Below, one piece after another: positions 25,237 to 34,019 of a stretch of DNA of 64,000 bases. The notes beneath the pieces were generated by a model, which was not told the DNA's origin, searched no databases, and saw only the letters and a program-made list of their open reading frames with translations. The position numbers and the translations under genes were made by a program. Each line of letters begins with the position of its first letter. Position 1 is the first letter of the stretch. Origin of the DNA: RGIG8244 sp045639325. Its GTDB lineage: Bacteria > Verrucomicrobiota > Lentisphaeria > Victivallales > UBA1829. Location of the stretch: contig JAZUCU010000058.1 in the NCBI GenBank assembly GCA_045639325.1, positions 62,001 to 126,000 on the forward strand. The letters run 5' to 3'.

Positions 25237-26529
25237 TTAAAGAAAATATGAAATTAAATCTTTGCCGTCACCAGCACCTAAAACGCATAGTAAGTCGCCA
25301 GGCCGCAACGATTTTTGCAGGTCGGACGCCATTTCTTCCATCGTCCCGTGCAATGCCGTTCCGCCTGCTGCTGACGCGAGATCGTCAGAAGTATAACGGC
25401 CTTTCCCTGTCCATGCGGCAAAAACCGGTTGGATAAATAATTGGTCTGCAACGGAAAGTTCTTTTGCAAATTCATCAAAATACCGTTCCAGTCTGGCGTA
25501 GCGGTGGGGCTGAAAAACAACAACCATCCGTTTGCCCGGATTGGTTTTGCGTAACGCTTTCAGCGATTCCCGGACTTCCGTCGGATGATGGGCATAATCT
25601 TCAATGATCCGCAATGCCGGGGTATCAAGCCGGACACTCATACGCCGGTCGACGCCGGGGAAATCTTCCAAGGCTTTCAGAATATCCGTGCGGTTGAAAC
25701 CGAGATGTTCCAGAGTCCGGAGCGTGGTGTACTGATTCTGAAGCTGGAAGGAGCCTTTTGTGTTATTTTCTTTTTCGGAAAAAATTTCTTCCGGAATAAA
25801 TTCATTTTCTGTGATGCGGATCGTTGCCGGATGCTGCCGGAATAAATCATCCGTACAGTCGTTGGCATAATACAACAGTGTTTTGGATTGACGCGCAAAA
25901 GTCCGGAAATTTTCCTGAAGGACATCCCAACCGCCCAGACTCCATACATGATCGTCTTCCACATTTGTTACGATTCCGATATAAGAATCCAGCCAGGTGT
26001 GGGAGCCGTCGCTTTCATCCGCTTCGGTGATAAAATATTCGCCATCGCCAGCATCGCCGGAAATCAACCCCGGGACACTCCCCCCAATCAGGTAGCCGGG
26101 TTTTGTGCCAAGTTCCAACATGACAAAGGTCAACATGGCAGTGACCGATGTCTTGCCGTGAGAGCCGCTGACGGAAATCACTTTATCATAAAGCTTTGTC
26201 AATTCTGCCAACGCCTTGCCGCGCCGCAGGATGACAGCATTTCTGTTTTTTGCTTCCCGGATTTCCGGATTGGCATCATCCGCCGCTGAGGTGTGAACAA
26301 GCAGAAGTCGTTCAGTATCGGGCAGATTGGCTGCATTGTGTTCCCCGATAAAAACGGGGAGTCCCAACTGTTTCAGTGCGAGTGTTTCATGATTTTCTTT
26401 CAAGTCCGACCCGGAAACGCGGAATCCTTTCTGGTGAAAGATGCGCATCAGGGGGGCAGTACCGACACCGCCGCACCCGAGGAAGTGCACGGCGGCATTT
26501 TTATCAAGAAAATTTTGAAGCAGACTCAC
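25237..26529 (-). CDS. murC: UDP-N-acetylmuramate--L-alanine ligase
   Basis: 430 residues, starting at GTG 26529 with GGAG nine bases upstream. Mur ligase features: N-terminal UDP-binding motif FLGCGGVGTAPLM, ATP loop SGSHGKTSVTAML (about 115), TEADESDGSH, NVEDDH, and a C-terminal domain with EDYAHHPTEVRE and FQPHRYARL. It attaches L-alanine to UDP-MurNAc in peptidoglycan synthesis. The AHHP and FQPHRY motifs fit MurC; the recycling ligase Mpl is the alternative. It is isolated from other mur genes, which is not usual for murC. Confidence 0.9.
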   Translation of the reverse strand: MSLLQNFLDKNAAVHFLGCGGVGTAPLMRIFHQKGFRVSGSDLKENHETLALKQLGLPVFIGEHNAANLPDTERLLLVHTSAADDANPEIREAKNRNAVILRRGKALAELTKLYDKVISVSGSHGKTSVTAMLTFVMLELGTKPGYLIGGSVPGLISGDAGDGEYFITEADESDGSHTWLDSYIGIVTNVEDDHVWSLGGWDVLQENFRTFARQSKTLLYYANDCTDDLFRQHPATIRITENEFIPEEIFSEKENNTKGSFQLQNQYTTLRTLEHLGFNRTDILKALEDFPGVDRRMSVRLDTPALRIIEDYAHHPTEVRESLKALRKTNPGKRMVVVFQPHRYARLERYFDEFAKELSVADQLFIQPVFAAWTGKGRYTSDDLASAAGGTALHGTMEEMASDLQKSLRPGDLLCVLGAGDGKDLISYFL

Positions 26530-26539
26530 AATATAATCT

Positions 26540-26588
26540 CCGGAATTTTAACAGATGTTATATAATGTAATATATATCAAAATTCCGG
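26540..26588. repeat. 10-bp perfect inverted repeat upstream of murC
   Basis: CCGGAATTTT (26540-26549) and AAAATTCCGG (26579-26588) are separated by 29 AT-rich bases that include TATATA-like -10 candidates. It lies between the end of the GH2 gene and the murC start. It may be an operator or a long-loop structure. Confidence 0.4.
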
Positions 26589-26610
26589 AAATAAAAGTGT
26601 TGATTTGTAA

Positions 26611-28395
26611 TTATTGCGGTTTTTTACCGAAAATGGCTTTGAATTTTGCAAAATCAACTTTCGGTATCCGGTCGTACGTGAGAATTCCGTTCTGTTCCTG
26701 TTCGATGTCCGTCAACTGGGTATAGCAGTAGCCGGAGAAATCGGGCAAATCCAACAGAACATCGATTTCTTTGCGCAGGAGATCCAGATAGGCTTCTTCG
26801 GAAGAAACCGTGGAATAGCCCCAGGAACCGCCTTTGCCTTCGTTTTCTTTTGCGATGCCGACGGGCAGATATTTGAATCCGCCGAATTCATCGCAGATAT
26901 AAGGCTGACCTTTATATGCAATCTTTTCCATTTCGTCACGGCAGAAAACAGGCAAGCCATTGCTGCCGGAAAGGGCATCTTTCAATTCTTCCGGTGTGGA
27001 GCGATACGTGTGAACCGTCCACAAGTCAGTTTTGACATGGTGATAACCGCTGGTTTCGTTGCAGGGGCGGGTGACATCCAGTTTCTTTGTCAGGTCGTAA
27101 ATGATCTCCATGACTTTGCAATATGCTTTTCGCTGATCTGTTTCCTGTCCCGGCCATGTTTCATTTGCGGGAGTCCAGACAACAATCGACGGGTGATTGT
27201 AATCCCGTTCGATGAAATCCTGCCATTCGCGGACAAAATTCATCGCAGATTCCCAATAATTACCGGGTTTTGTGCACGGACTGAAGCATGCTGCGCCCCA
27301 GGACGGAGTTTCGCCCCAGGTGATGTAGCCCAATTTGTCGGCCCAGTAATGGAATCGTTCTTCGAATACTTTCTGATGAAGTCGAGCACCATTGAATCCG
27401 GCTGCCATGGAATATTCAATATCTTTTTTCAAGGCTTCGTCTGTGGGAGCCGTCCAGATGCCGTCCGGGTAGAAGCCCTGATCCAGCACAAGGCGGAAAT
27501 AGAATTTTTCATTATTCAGATAGAATGTTTTGCCTTCGATGTGGATCTTGCGCAGTCCGGCATAGGAGGTGACGGAGTCGATGACTTTATCGCCATCGGT
27601 CAGGGTATATTCAATATCATAAAGGAACGGATCGTCCGGACTCCAGGTGTGGACCGTATTGAGAGGTACGCTGACAGACATGCCGGTTTTTGCAAAGACT
27701 TCGGCACATCCGGCTTCTTTATCTCCTGCAAGGATGCGGATTTTTAACTTCAAGCCCTGTTTATCGGCGAATAATTCCGGTTTGAAATGAAATGCCTTGT
27801 TGTCCAAATCCGGCGTAATGGCGCAACGTTTCAATGCATTGTGATTGACCGCTTCCATCCACACTGTCTGCCAGATACCGGTCGTACGGGTGTAGGAACA
27901 GACATGAGAGTAATACTTATGGCTCTGTTTGCCTGCCATCTGCATCCAGGTGTGCATGACATCTCTCACTTGAAGGACAAAGTCGAACGTTTCGCCCGCT
28001 TTCACCGCATCGGTCAGGTCGAAGAAGAAAGAACTGCTGCCGCCGATGTGGTGTCCCACTTCCACTCCGTTGATGTATCCCCAACATTCGTAATCCACCG
28101 CGCCGAAATGGAGCAGAATCTTTTTCTCCGCCCATTCCGCCGGAATGGAGAGTTTGCGATGATAGAACATGGATTCGATAAAATCCAGATGCTGAATGCC
28201 GGAGAGTTGACTTTCCGGACAGAACGGCACATTGATTGTGGTGGCGAATCCTTTTGATTCATGAAGTCTGCGTTCCAAGCCGCTTCTGCCGTAATCAAAT
28301 TCACAGGTCCACGCGGTACCGTTGAGATTGATGTAACTGTTACGGACGAATTGAGGTCTGGGGTATTCACTTCTGGGAATGTTGCAGCTGTTCAT
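26611..28395 (-). CDS. Glycoside hydrolase family 2 enzyme (beta-galactosidase/beta-glucuronidase-like)
   Basis: 594 residues from ATG 28395, preceded by GGAAAGGAA; the open frame continues 28 codons upstream without a ribosome-binding site. GH2 order is clear: sugar-binding jelly roll (LNGTAWTCEFDYG ... HFGAVDYECWGYINGVEVG), Ig-like domain, then a TIM barrel with acid/base NHPSIVVWTPANETWPG and nucleophile PYICDEFGGF. It is shorter than E. coli LacZ and of the size of beta-glucuronidases and mannosidases. No signal peptide, so probably cytoplasmic. The divergent AraC-family gene 89 bases away is the likely regulator. Confidence 0.9.
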   Translation of the reverse strand: MNSCNIPRSEYPRPQFVRNSYINLNGTAWTCEFDYGRSGLERRLHESKGFATTINVPFCPESQLSGIQHLDFIESMFYHRKLSIPAEWAEKKILLHFGAVDYECWGYINGVEVGHHIGGSSSFFFDLTDAVKAGETFDFVLQVRDVMHTWMQMAGKQSHKYYSHVCSYTRTTGIWQTVWMEAVNHNALKRCAITPDLDNKAFHFKPELFADKQGLKLKIRILAGDKEAGCAEVFAKTGMSVSVPLNTVHTWSPDDPFLYDIEYTLTDGDKVIDSVTSYAGLRKIHIEGKTFYLNNEKFYFRLVLDQGFYPDGIWTAPTDEALKKDIEYSMAAGFNGARLHQKVFEERFHYWADKLGYITWGETPSWGAACFSPCTKPGNYWESAMNFVREWQDFIERDYNHPSIVVWTPANETWPGQETDQRKAYCKVMEIIYDLTKKLDVTRPCNETSGYHHVKTDLWTVHTYRSTPEELKDALSGSNGLPVFCRDEMEKIAYKGQPYICDEFGGFKYLPVGIAKENEGKGGSWGYSTVSSEEAYLDLLRKEIDVLLDLPDFSGYCYTQLTDIEQEQNGILTYDRIPKVDFAKFKAIFGKKPQ

Positions 28396-28484
28396 AAAAA
28401 AGTTCCTTTCCGGATTTGATTTTTTCAAGTTACCATAATATATTATCATAAATTTCAAATAAAAGTATAATATAAGCATTTTTT

Positions 28485-29315
28485 ATGGATAATATGATCA
28501 CGAGCAAAGAAGATATTCAGACCTTTCAGGATTTGAGAAAGGATGGCGTTCTGATGCTGGAACTTGCCGGGATTTCCTACAAAGATCCGACTTACCGGAT
28601 CCATCGGGAAGCCCAGGCGGTTACCGTGTTTGAGTATGTGACCGAGGGCAGTGGAGAGTTGATTGTTGACGGGAAAAAATATATCGTCAATGCGGGCAGT
28701 TTTTATATTGCCCCATCCTGGCTGCCCCATGAATATTACAGCAACAGTCGGGATCCCTGGGTGAAATATTGGGTGAACTTGAGCGGTCCGCTGGTGGAAT
28801 CTCTGCGGAAAGTGTACGGAATCTATCATTCTTATGTCTTCCCGGACGCAGCAAAAGCCGGAGCGGTTCTGATGAATATTATCGAACAACTGCCGAAACA
28901 TCCCCGGTCCGAAATTTTGCCATTCATGGAACAGGAAATGTTGAAAATCATCCAGGCGTTAGCGGAATCCGCATCCATTCAGGAGGAACAGAAGAAATAT
29001 ATGCCGCAGACGGAAGCGATGCTGGATTTTCTCCATAAACACATCTCTCTGCCCATGCCGGAATTGCAGGAAATTGCGAACGCCGCCAATCGTTCCGTGG
29101 CGCAGGCGATCCGTATCTTCCGGCGTGATACCGGTGTGACGCCCTACCGTTGGCTTTTACAGGAAAAAGTCCGCACTGCGTGTTCCGTTCTGACGGGGAC
29201 AAATAAAAGTGTTCGTGATGTGGCAATCATGTTCGGTTTCCGGGACGAATTATATTTTTCCCGCTTGTTCCGACAGATTATGGGATATTCGCCCCGCGCC
29301 TACCGGAAAAAGTGA
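28485..29315 (+). CDS. AraC-family transcriptional regulator
   Basis: 276 residues. An N-terminal cupin-type sensor (about 30-110: TVFEYVTEGSGELIVDGKKY, YIAPSWLPHEYY) and a C-terminal double helix-turn-helix (about 180-275) ending in FGFRDELYFSRLFRQIMGYSPRAYRKK, the AraC signature. It is divergent from the GH2 gene with an 89-base AT-rich gap, so it probably responds to a sugar and controls GH2. A TATAAT lies at 28466-28471, but its -35 is poor, as usual for activator-dependent promoters. ATG 28494 is an alternative start. Confidence 0.93.
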   Translation: MDNMITSKEDIQTFQDLRKDGVLMLELAGISYKDPTYRIHREAQAVTVFEYVTEGSGELIVDGKKYIVNAGSFYIAPSWLPHEYYSNSRDPWVKYWVNLSGPLVESLRKVYGIYHSYVFPDAAKAGAVLMNIIEQLPKHPRSEILPFMEQEMLKIIQALAESASIQEEQKKYMPQTEAMLDFLHKHISLPMPELQEIANAANRSVAQAIRIFRRDTGVTPYRWLLQEKVRTACSVLTGTNKSVRDVAIMFGFRDELYFSRLFRQIMGYSPRAYRKK

Positions 29316-29326
29316 TAAAACCGGAC

Positions 29327-29355
29327 TTGCAAAAATTAAAAAATGATAGTATATT
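29327..29355 (+). promoter_or_regulatory. Promoter of the AEC transporter gene
   Basis: TTGCAA (29327-29332), 17 bases, TATATT (29350-29355). Confidence 0.6.
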
Positions 29356-29401
29356 GATATAATGCATAGTTGTATAATAAAATTGTTTGACGGAGTGTTC
29401 T

Positions 29402-30322
29402 ATGTTTTCGGTTCTGATTTCAAAAATAATTACGTACTTTATCATCATGGCAGCCGGTTTTGCATTGGTCAAAACAAAAGTCATTAAGTCGCAGGATGTT
29501 CAGGGGATCGCACGCATTACACTTTATCTGTTTATTCCCTGTATTATTCTGCGGGCATTCAGTATGGAATTTACACCGAATCTCCGCAATGGAATGCTCT
29601 TTTCTTTTGCTGTTGCCATTGCCATTCATCTGTTCTTTTTTATGCTGATTCCTTTGATGCGGAAAGTCTTGCATTTTAATGAGGTCGAACAGTTGTCCGT
29701 CATCTATCCCAACTCTGCCAATCTTTCCATTCCGTTGATCGCTGCAACTCTGGGGTGGAATTATGTGATTTATGCCAGCAGTTTTCTGCTCGTTCAGCTG
29801 TTCTTTATATGGAGTCATGGCAGGATGGTGATGCAGGGCGAACGGGGCATTGAATGGAAAAAGATGCTCCTCAATATCAATATCATTTCTGCGGTTATCG
29901 GGACGGTTATTTTATTATTGCAGTATCGTTTCCCGAAGCCGGTGGAGGATGCCATTTTCTCCATGGCGGAGATGGTTGGGCCGGTGACTTTGCTGATTTG
30001 CGGGATCCTTCTTGCTTCGACAAAACTCTCCATGATCACGACTTATCGCCGCTGGTGGATGGTGATTTTGTTGCGTCTTGTTGTGCTGCCGATAGTGCTG
30101 GCGGCAATATTCAAATACAGCGGTATTGCCGGATTGGTCAATGATGGCAATACGATTTTGCTTGTGACGTTATTCTCCATTGTGACGCCGCCCGCCACCA
30201 CGTTGACATTGATGGCGGAAGTTTATGATCGTGATGCCGTTTATGCCAATTTGCTCAATGTGGAGGCAACCTTATTTTTCCTGATCACTCTGCCCCTTGT
30301 CATCGGGTTTTATATGTGGTGA
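29402..30322 (+). CDS. AEC-family transporter (auxin efflux carrier fold)
   Basis: 306 residues from ATG 29402, after GGAG; a TTG at 29387 is less likely. Ten hydrophobic helices in two five-helix halves. Family features are GFALVKTKVI in helix one, ARITLYLFIPCIILRAFSME, YPNSANLSIPLI, and SIVTPPATTLTLMAEVY in the second half. Bacterial members move organic acids such as malate or malonate, or amino acids; the substrate is unknown. It lies 86 bases after the araC-type gene but has its own promoter. Confidence 0.85.
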   Translation: MFSVLISKIITYFIIMAAGFALVKTKVIKSQDVQGIARITLYLFIPCIILRAFSMEFTPNLRNGMLFSFAVAIAIHLFFFMLIPLMRKVLHFNEVEQLSVIYPNSANLSIPLIAATLGWNYVIYASSFLLVQLFFIWSHGRMVMQGERGIEWKKMLLNINIISAVIGTVILLLQYRFPKPVEDAIFSMAEMVGPVTLLICGILLASTKLSMITTYRRWWMVILLRLVVLPIVLAAIFKYSGIAGLVNDGNTILLVTLFSIVTPPATTLTLMAEVYDRDAVYANLLNVEATLFFLITLPLVIGFYMW

Positions 30323-30338
30323 ATGATTCCGATGTAAG

Positions 30339-30614
30339 TTAAAATAAATCGCTGTGCGTTCCAGTGCGCATCAATTCCAAGACCAAGACATCATCATAAA
30401 TGTTATAAATCAGAAGCCAGTCTGGTTTTATATGACATTCCCTTGCGCCCTGATAATTTCCGGTCAGTGCATGATCTTTATAATGATCCGGCAACGCTTT
30501 ACCCTCGGCAAGCAATAAAATGACGGTATGAAGCAGTTCTATATCAAGATTCCGTTTTTGAATGTTTTTATAATCCTTTTTGAAACGGGTTGTGAATTTT
30601 ACTTCATATATCAT
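30339..30614 (-). CDS. yafQ: YafQ/RelE-type mRNA interferase toxin
   Basis: 91 residues. RelE-superfamily pattern: FTTRFKKDYKNIQKRN at the N-terminus, a central GKALPDHYKDHALTGNYQGARECHIKPDWLL region typical of YafQ (H-x2-H and D-W-L-L-I-Y), and a C-terminal ELMRTGTHSDLF with the catalytic His. Such toxins cut mRNA in the ribosome. The ATG overlaps the antitoxin stop by four bases, as in dinJ-yafQ operons. It faces the AEC transporter gene tail to tail. Confidence 0.92.
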   Translation of the reverse strand: MIYEVKFTTRFKKDYKNIQKRNLDIELLHTVILLLAEGKALPDHYKDHALTGNYQGARECHIKPDWLLIYNIYDDVLVLELMRTGTHSDLF

Positions 30615-30886
30615 GAATTTAACGCCTTGATCAGGGATTCCATATTGCGGTAGCCGGGAGTGTTTTGATCATGGGCTAAACGTCTTCCTTCATTAATTGC
30701 CTCTATCGTTTCCTGATTAACGTCGGGGGCAGCGCTTATTTTAAAAGGAATAGCTTGCTGTTTTTCAATCTGTTTAAGATAGATTGTTATCGCAGTTGAC
30801 ATATTCATCCCCATATCTTTCAAACATGTTTCGACATTTTTCTTTAATTCGGCATCAATACGTATACTCAGATTTGCTGTAGCCAT
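30611..30886 (-). CDS. dinJ: DinJ/RelB-family antitoxin
   Basis: 91 residues from ATG 30886, preceded by AAGGAGATATACT, an ideal ribosome-binding site. The N-terminal ribbon-helix-helix (MATANLSIRIDAELKKNVE ... GMNMSTAITIYLKQI) is the DinJ/RelB DNA-binding part; the C-terminal half (about 55-91) should wrap the toxin. It neutralises YafQ and represses the operon through sites at its promoter. Confidence 0.93.
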   Translation of the reverse strand: MATANLSIRIDAELKKNVETCLKDMGMNMSTAITIYLKQIEKQQAIPFKISAAPDVNQETIEAINEGRRLAHDQNTPGYRNMESLIKALNS

Positions 30887-30898
30887 AGTATATCTCCT

Positions 30899-30958
30899 TG
30901 TAATGCAGTTGTAATGCTTCTGTATATGCAATATAATGCATTGTCTTGAAAATGTCAA
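30899..30958 (-). promoter_or_regulatory. Toxin-antitoxin promoter and putative operator
   Basis: TTGACA (30953-30958), 17 bases, TATATT (30930-30935) is near-consensus on the minus strand. TGCAATATAATGCA (30927-30940) is a near-dyad over the -10. Two GTAATGC direct repeats 11 bases apart (30900-30906, 30911-30917) lie downstream. These suit repression by the ribbon-helix-helix antitoxin. Confidence 0.65.
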
Positions 30959-30986
30959 ATTTTATTTGTGAAAAATATATCTTTTT

Positions 30987-31973
30987 TCACTTTCCCCAGT
31001 CGATATCGGAAAGTTTCAGGGTGGGGTCTTCCAATGCTTCGCCGGCAAGAAAACGACGGCAGAGATTTTCCGCTTCCTCCACCTGATCGGGACAGAACCA
31101 ATAAATCGTATAGCCTTCCCGTTCCATTTTGCGGAACCAGGAATCCTGACGTTTTGCAAATTGACGAATCTTATTGAGAAGAGTCGAGCGCATTTCATCG
31201 AAGGAGATTTTACCCTGCAGATGCAATGCCATGTACCGGTATTCCAGACCGAAAAATTCCAGTGTTTCCCAGGAGACTCCCATTTCATCGTGAAGGCGGA
31301 TCGCTTCATTCAACATCCCCTGATCCAGACGTTCATCCAGGCGGATTTCGATGTTGCGCCGGACTTCGGAACGGGGGCGCATGACGCCCATCAGCAGATA
31401 TTGTCTGGATGCGTTTTCGCTCAATTGCTGTTCTTTTTCTGTGACGCCGGAGCCATTTTTGATCATTTCGATCTGACGGATCATCCGGGTTCTGTTGTTG
31501 GGTTCATTACGCAAAACGGGATGATCGGGACCTGCGATTTCGCGTAACGTTTCCCGGAGCCGGGGCAGGGTGAGGGCACGCAATTGTTCTCTGTATTCCG
31601 GATTGGGTGCGCCGCCTTTGAGTTCATAACTGGAGAGGAGGGAATGGACCCAGAGGGCAGTGCCGCCGACGACCAGCGGGGTGATGTTACGATTTTCGAT
31701 ATCGGTCATGGCTTTTTCCGCATCGAGCATAAAGTCGGCGAGGGAATAGGTGACTTTTGCGGGATCGACGATGTCGAGCAGATGCGTGGGGATGGTATAG
31801 CCGTCGGGCATGGTATATTCTGCGATATCCTTGCCGCTGCCGATATCGAGGCCTTTATAAACTTGTCTGGAATCGGCACTGACGATTTCAGCGCCGAGTT
31901 TACGAGCCAGTTTGACGCCGAAAGATGTTTTACCGGTGGCGGTCGGACCAGTCAGGATCAAAGCATTTTTCAT
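30987..31973 (-). CDS. miaA: tRNA dimethylallyltransferase MiaA
   Basis: 328 residues. P-loop GPTATGKTSFGVKLA, then SADSRQVYKGLDIGSGKD, YTIPTHLLDIVDPAK and VVGGTALWVHSLL, the MiaA signature set. It adds a dimethylallyl group to A37 of tRNAs that read U-starting codons. The substitution of GTGLY by GTALW is minor. The start is 128 bases from lpxC, divergent, with an extended -10 (TGTGCTATATT) at 32016-32021. Confidence 0.96.
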   Translation of the reverse strand: MKNALILTGPTATGKTSFGVKLARKLGAEIVSADSRQVYKGLDIGSGKDIAEYTMPDGYTIPTHLLDIVDPAKVTYSLADFMLDAEKAMTDIENRNITPLVVGGTALWVHSLLSSYELKGGAPNPEYREQLRALTLPRLRETLREIAGPDHPVLRNEPNNRTRMIRQIEMIKNGSGVTEKEQQLSENASRQYLLMGVMRPRSEVRRNIEIRLDERLDQGMLNEAIRLHDEMGVSWETLEFFGLEYRYMALHLQGKISFDEMRSTLLNKIRQFAKRQDSWFRKMEREGYTIYWFCPDQVEEAENLCRRFLAGEALEDPTLKLSDIDWGK

Positions 31974-32029
31974 AAAAAACTCCGAAAAAAATAAAAAAAA
32001 ACGATATTTATTTTAAATATAGCACACTT

Positions 32030-32059
32030 TTGACTGGAAATCACGCAAAAATGTGATAA
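32030..32059 (+). promoter_or_regulatory. lpxC promoter
   Basis: TTGACT (32030-32035), 18 bases, TGATAA (32054-32059), about 40 bases before the lpxC ATG. The divergent miaA -10 is at 32016-32021, so the two promoters nearly touch. Confidence 0.45.
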
Positions 32060-32101
32060 ATTATGGAAAATATTTAAAATTAACCATAAAGGATACCTCT
32101 A

Positions 32102-32947
32102 ATGGAAATGCAGAATACCGTGAAAACGGACAGCCGGATCTCCGGCATTGCGCTTCATACCGGAGCCAGATCAACGCTGCGGATTCTCCCCGCACCTGCA
32201 AATACCGGTATTGTTTTCCGCCGCATCGATATGCCCGGTGCTCCGGAAGTGAAAGCGGTCGCTCAGAATGTAGTTGATGTACGCCGTGCAACAACGATTG
32301 CCTCCCGCGAAACCGGAGCATTTGTTGTTACCGTTGAACATATCATGGCAGCCCTTCATGCTTCAAAAGTGGATAATGCCATTGTTGAAATGGATAATGC
32401 GGAACCGCCGATCGCCGATGGTTCCGCCGGTCCGTTCTTTGATATGATCCAGTCTTCCGGTCTGGAAGCACAGGATGCAGAAGCCCAGTATTGGACCGCT
32501 ACTGCCCCGATCGTTTTCGAAGAAGGCGGCAGCACAATGGCGTTGCTCCCTGCGGATGATTTCAAAATCACAATGACGGTGGAATTTGGTGTGACGAAGC
32601 TCGATACCCAGTTCCTTTCCTGCGTTGTGGATACAGATTCCTTCTCTAAAGAATTGAGCCGTGCAAGAACATTCTGTGCTTATCAGGATTTGAAACAGCT
32701 GCTTGCTGCCGGTCTTGCCAAAGGCGGCAGTTTGGATAACGCCGTGATTCTTCACGACGGTTCCATCATCTGCAAAGATTCTCTCCGTTATCCCAACGAA
32801 TTGGTCCGCCACAAGATCATGGATATGGTCGGCGATCTGTATCTGGTTGGCAAACGCGTGAAAGCCCATGTGGTTTCTGTTAAGTCCGGTCATCCGACTC
32901 ATGTGAAGATGGCACAGGCGATGCTGATGCAATCTGCCGGAAAGTAA
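32102..32947 (+). CDS. lpxC: UDP-3-O-acyl-N-acetylglucosamine deacetylase
   Basis: 281 residues. Zinc ligands and active site are recognisable: TVEHIMAALHA (His of the first motif), DGSAGPFFDMI, LVRHKIMDMVGDLYLVG (H-x3-D) and the C-terminal SGHPTHVKMAQAM. LpxC performs the first committed step of lipid A synthesis, so the organism has an LPS-type outer membrane. In some phyla LpxC is fused to FabZ; here a double-FabZ gene follows 33 bases downstream as a separate frame. Confidence 0.96.
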   Translation: MEMQNTVKTDSRISGIALHTGARSTLRILPAPANTGIVFRRIDMPGAPEVKAVAQNVVDVRRATTIASRETGAFVVTVEHIMAALHASKVDNAIVEMDNAEPPIADGSAGPFFDMIQSSGLEAQDAEAQYWTATAPIVFEEGGSTMALLPADDFKITMTVEFGVTKLDTQFLSCVVDTDSFSKELSRARTFCAYQDLKQLLAAGLAKGGSLDNAVILHDGSIICKDSLRYPNELVRHKIMDMVGDLYLVGKRVKAHVVSVKSGHPTHVKMAQAMLMQSAGK

Positions 32948-32980
32948 AACATTAACTGGAAAAAATAAGGAATTGTGAAA

Positions 32981-33904
32981 ATGTCTGAACGTGTTATCGC
33001 TTATCCCGAATTGAAAGAAATCCTGCCTTGCAATAATGCCATGATGCTTGTTGACCGCGTCCATGTGATCAATGAGAATAAAGTGGTTGGTCTCAAGGCA
33101 ATCACACTTGACGAACTGTTCTTCCTCGGTCACTTCCCCGGTCACCCCATTATGCCCGGCGTGCTGATTGTTGAAGCCATTGCCCAGGTCAGTGAAGTTG
33201 CAGTCTGGCAGCGTCTCGACCCGGAACGCAAGGGCGATATCTATGTGAAATCCCTGCGTAAAGTCAAATTCCGCAAACCGAACATGCCCGGCGACCGTTT
33301 GTTTATCGAAGTTGATGTTGTCAGCATGACAGCGGATTCTGCAGAGATCGTTGCTGTTGTGAAGAATAACAGCGGCGTTTCCTGCCAGGCGGAATTGACC
33401 ATGTCTGTCCGTGAAAAAGTCTGGAATCCTCCGATGGCATCCGGCTTCAATGCATACGACAAGTGTGCGGATAGCGAAATGGATGTGACAAAGATCATGG
33501 AATTCATTCCCCACCGTTACCCCTTCCTGTTTGTGGACTACGTCTCCAAACTGACGGAAGACGGCCATGTTACAGCGGTCAAGAATGCAACGAATTCCGA
33601 AGCGATCTTCCGCGGTTACAAAGATGGCTACCGTGTGTTGATGGGCTCCGTACAGCCGGAAATTGTTGCGCAGGCTGGATGTATTTATACGCTCTCCAAT
33701 CCGGCATCCAAAGGTAAGATTGCTTACTTTATGGGTATTGACAGTGCCGAATATTTTGCACCGGTTCTGCCCGGCGACCAGCTTTGCCTGGAAGTGGATA
33801 TCCCGGACAATACGAAAAAATTCGGTAAAGGTCATGGTTCCATGATCGTTGACGGGAAAGAAGTTTCCCGCATCAGCATGACATTTGCCATTGTCGATCC
33901 GTAA
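32981..33904 (+). CDS. fabZ: Double hot-dog FabZ-type dehydratase, second domain degenerate
   Basis: 307 residues from ATG 32981, eight to nine bases after AAGGA; GTG 32975 is too close. Twice the length of FabZ (about 150). Domain one (about 1-150) has the full catalytic segment GHFPGHPIMPGVLIVEAIAQ with His51 and Glu65. Domain two (about 165-307) begins IMEFIPHRYPFLFVDYV, a typical FabZ start, but the equivalent segment reads FRGYKDGYRVLMGSVQPEIVAQ across its helix, with Tyr in place of His and Glu kept. Domain one should dehydrate 3-hydroxyacyl-ACP; domain two may be structural. Double hot-dog proteins exist among dehydratases. Co-transcribed with lpxC. Confidence 0.88.
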   Translation: MSERVIAYPELKEILPCNNAMMLVDRVHVINENKVVGLKAITLDELFFLGHFPGHPIMPGVLIVEAIAQVSEVAVWQRLDPERKGDIYVKSLRKVKFRKPNMPGDRLFIEVDVVSMTADSAEIVAVVKNNSGVSCQAELTMSVREKVWNPPMASGFNAYDKCADSEMDVTKIMEFIPHRYPFLFVDYVSKLTEDGHVTAVKNATNSEAIFRGYKDGYRVLMGSVQPEIVAQAGCIYTLSNPASKGKIAYFMGIDSAEYFAPVLPGDQLCLEVDIPDNTKKFGKGHGSMIVDGKEVSRISMTFAIVDP

Positions 33905-33947
33905 TCCGTTTACGGTGTGACAGCAGTCGATTATGACTGCGAGGATC

Positions 33948-33989
33948 AAACACGGGGCGGATCAAGTTCTTCTCCGTGTTTATTTTTTT
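33948..33989 (+). terminator. Terminator after the lpxC-fabZ operon
   Basis: The stem AAACACGG / CCGTGTTT (33948-33955 and 33974-33981) is followed by a seven-T run. A smaller hairpin GCAGTC / GACTGC precedes it (33923-33940). Confidence 0.7.
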
Positions 33990-34019
33990 ACACATACCAA
34001 TATAATTGAAAGAAACCTT

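Noticed and set aside
32102..33904. LpxC-FabZ fusion protein as in Bacteroidetes
   Set aside because: lpxC ends with TAA at 32947 and the next gene has its own AAGGA and ATG at 32981; two separate proteins.
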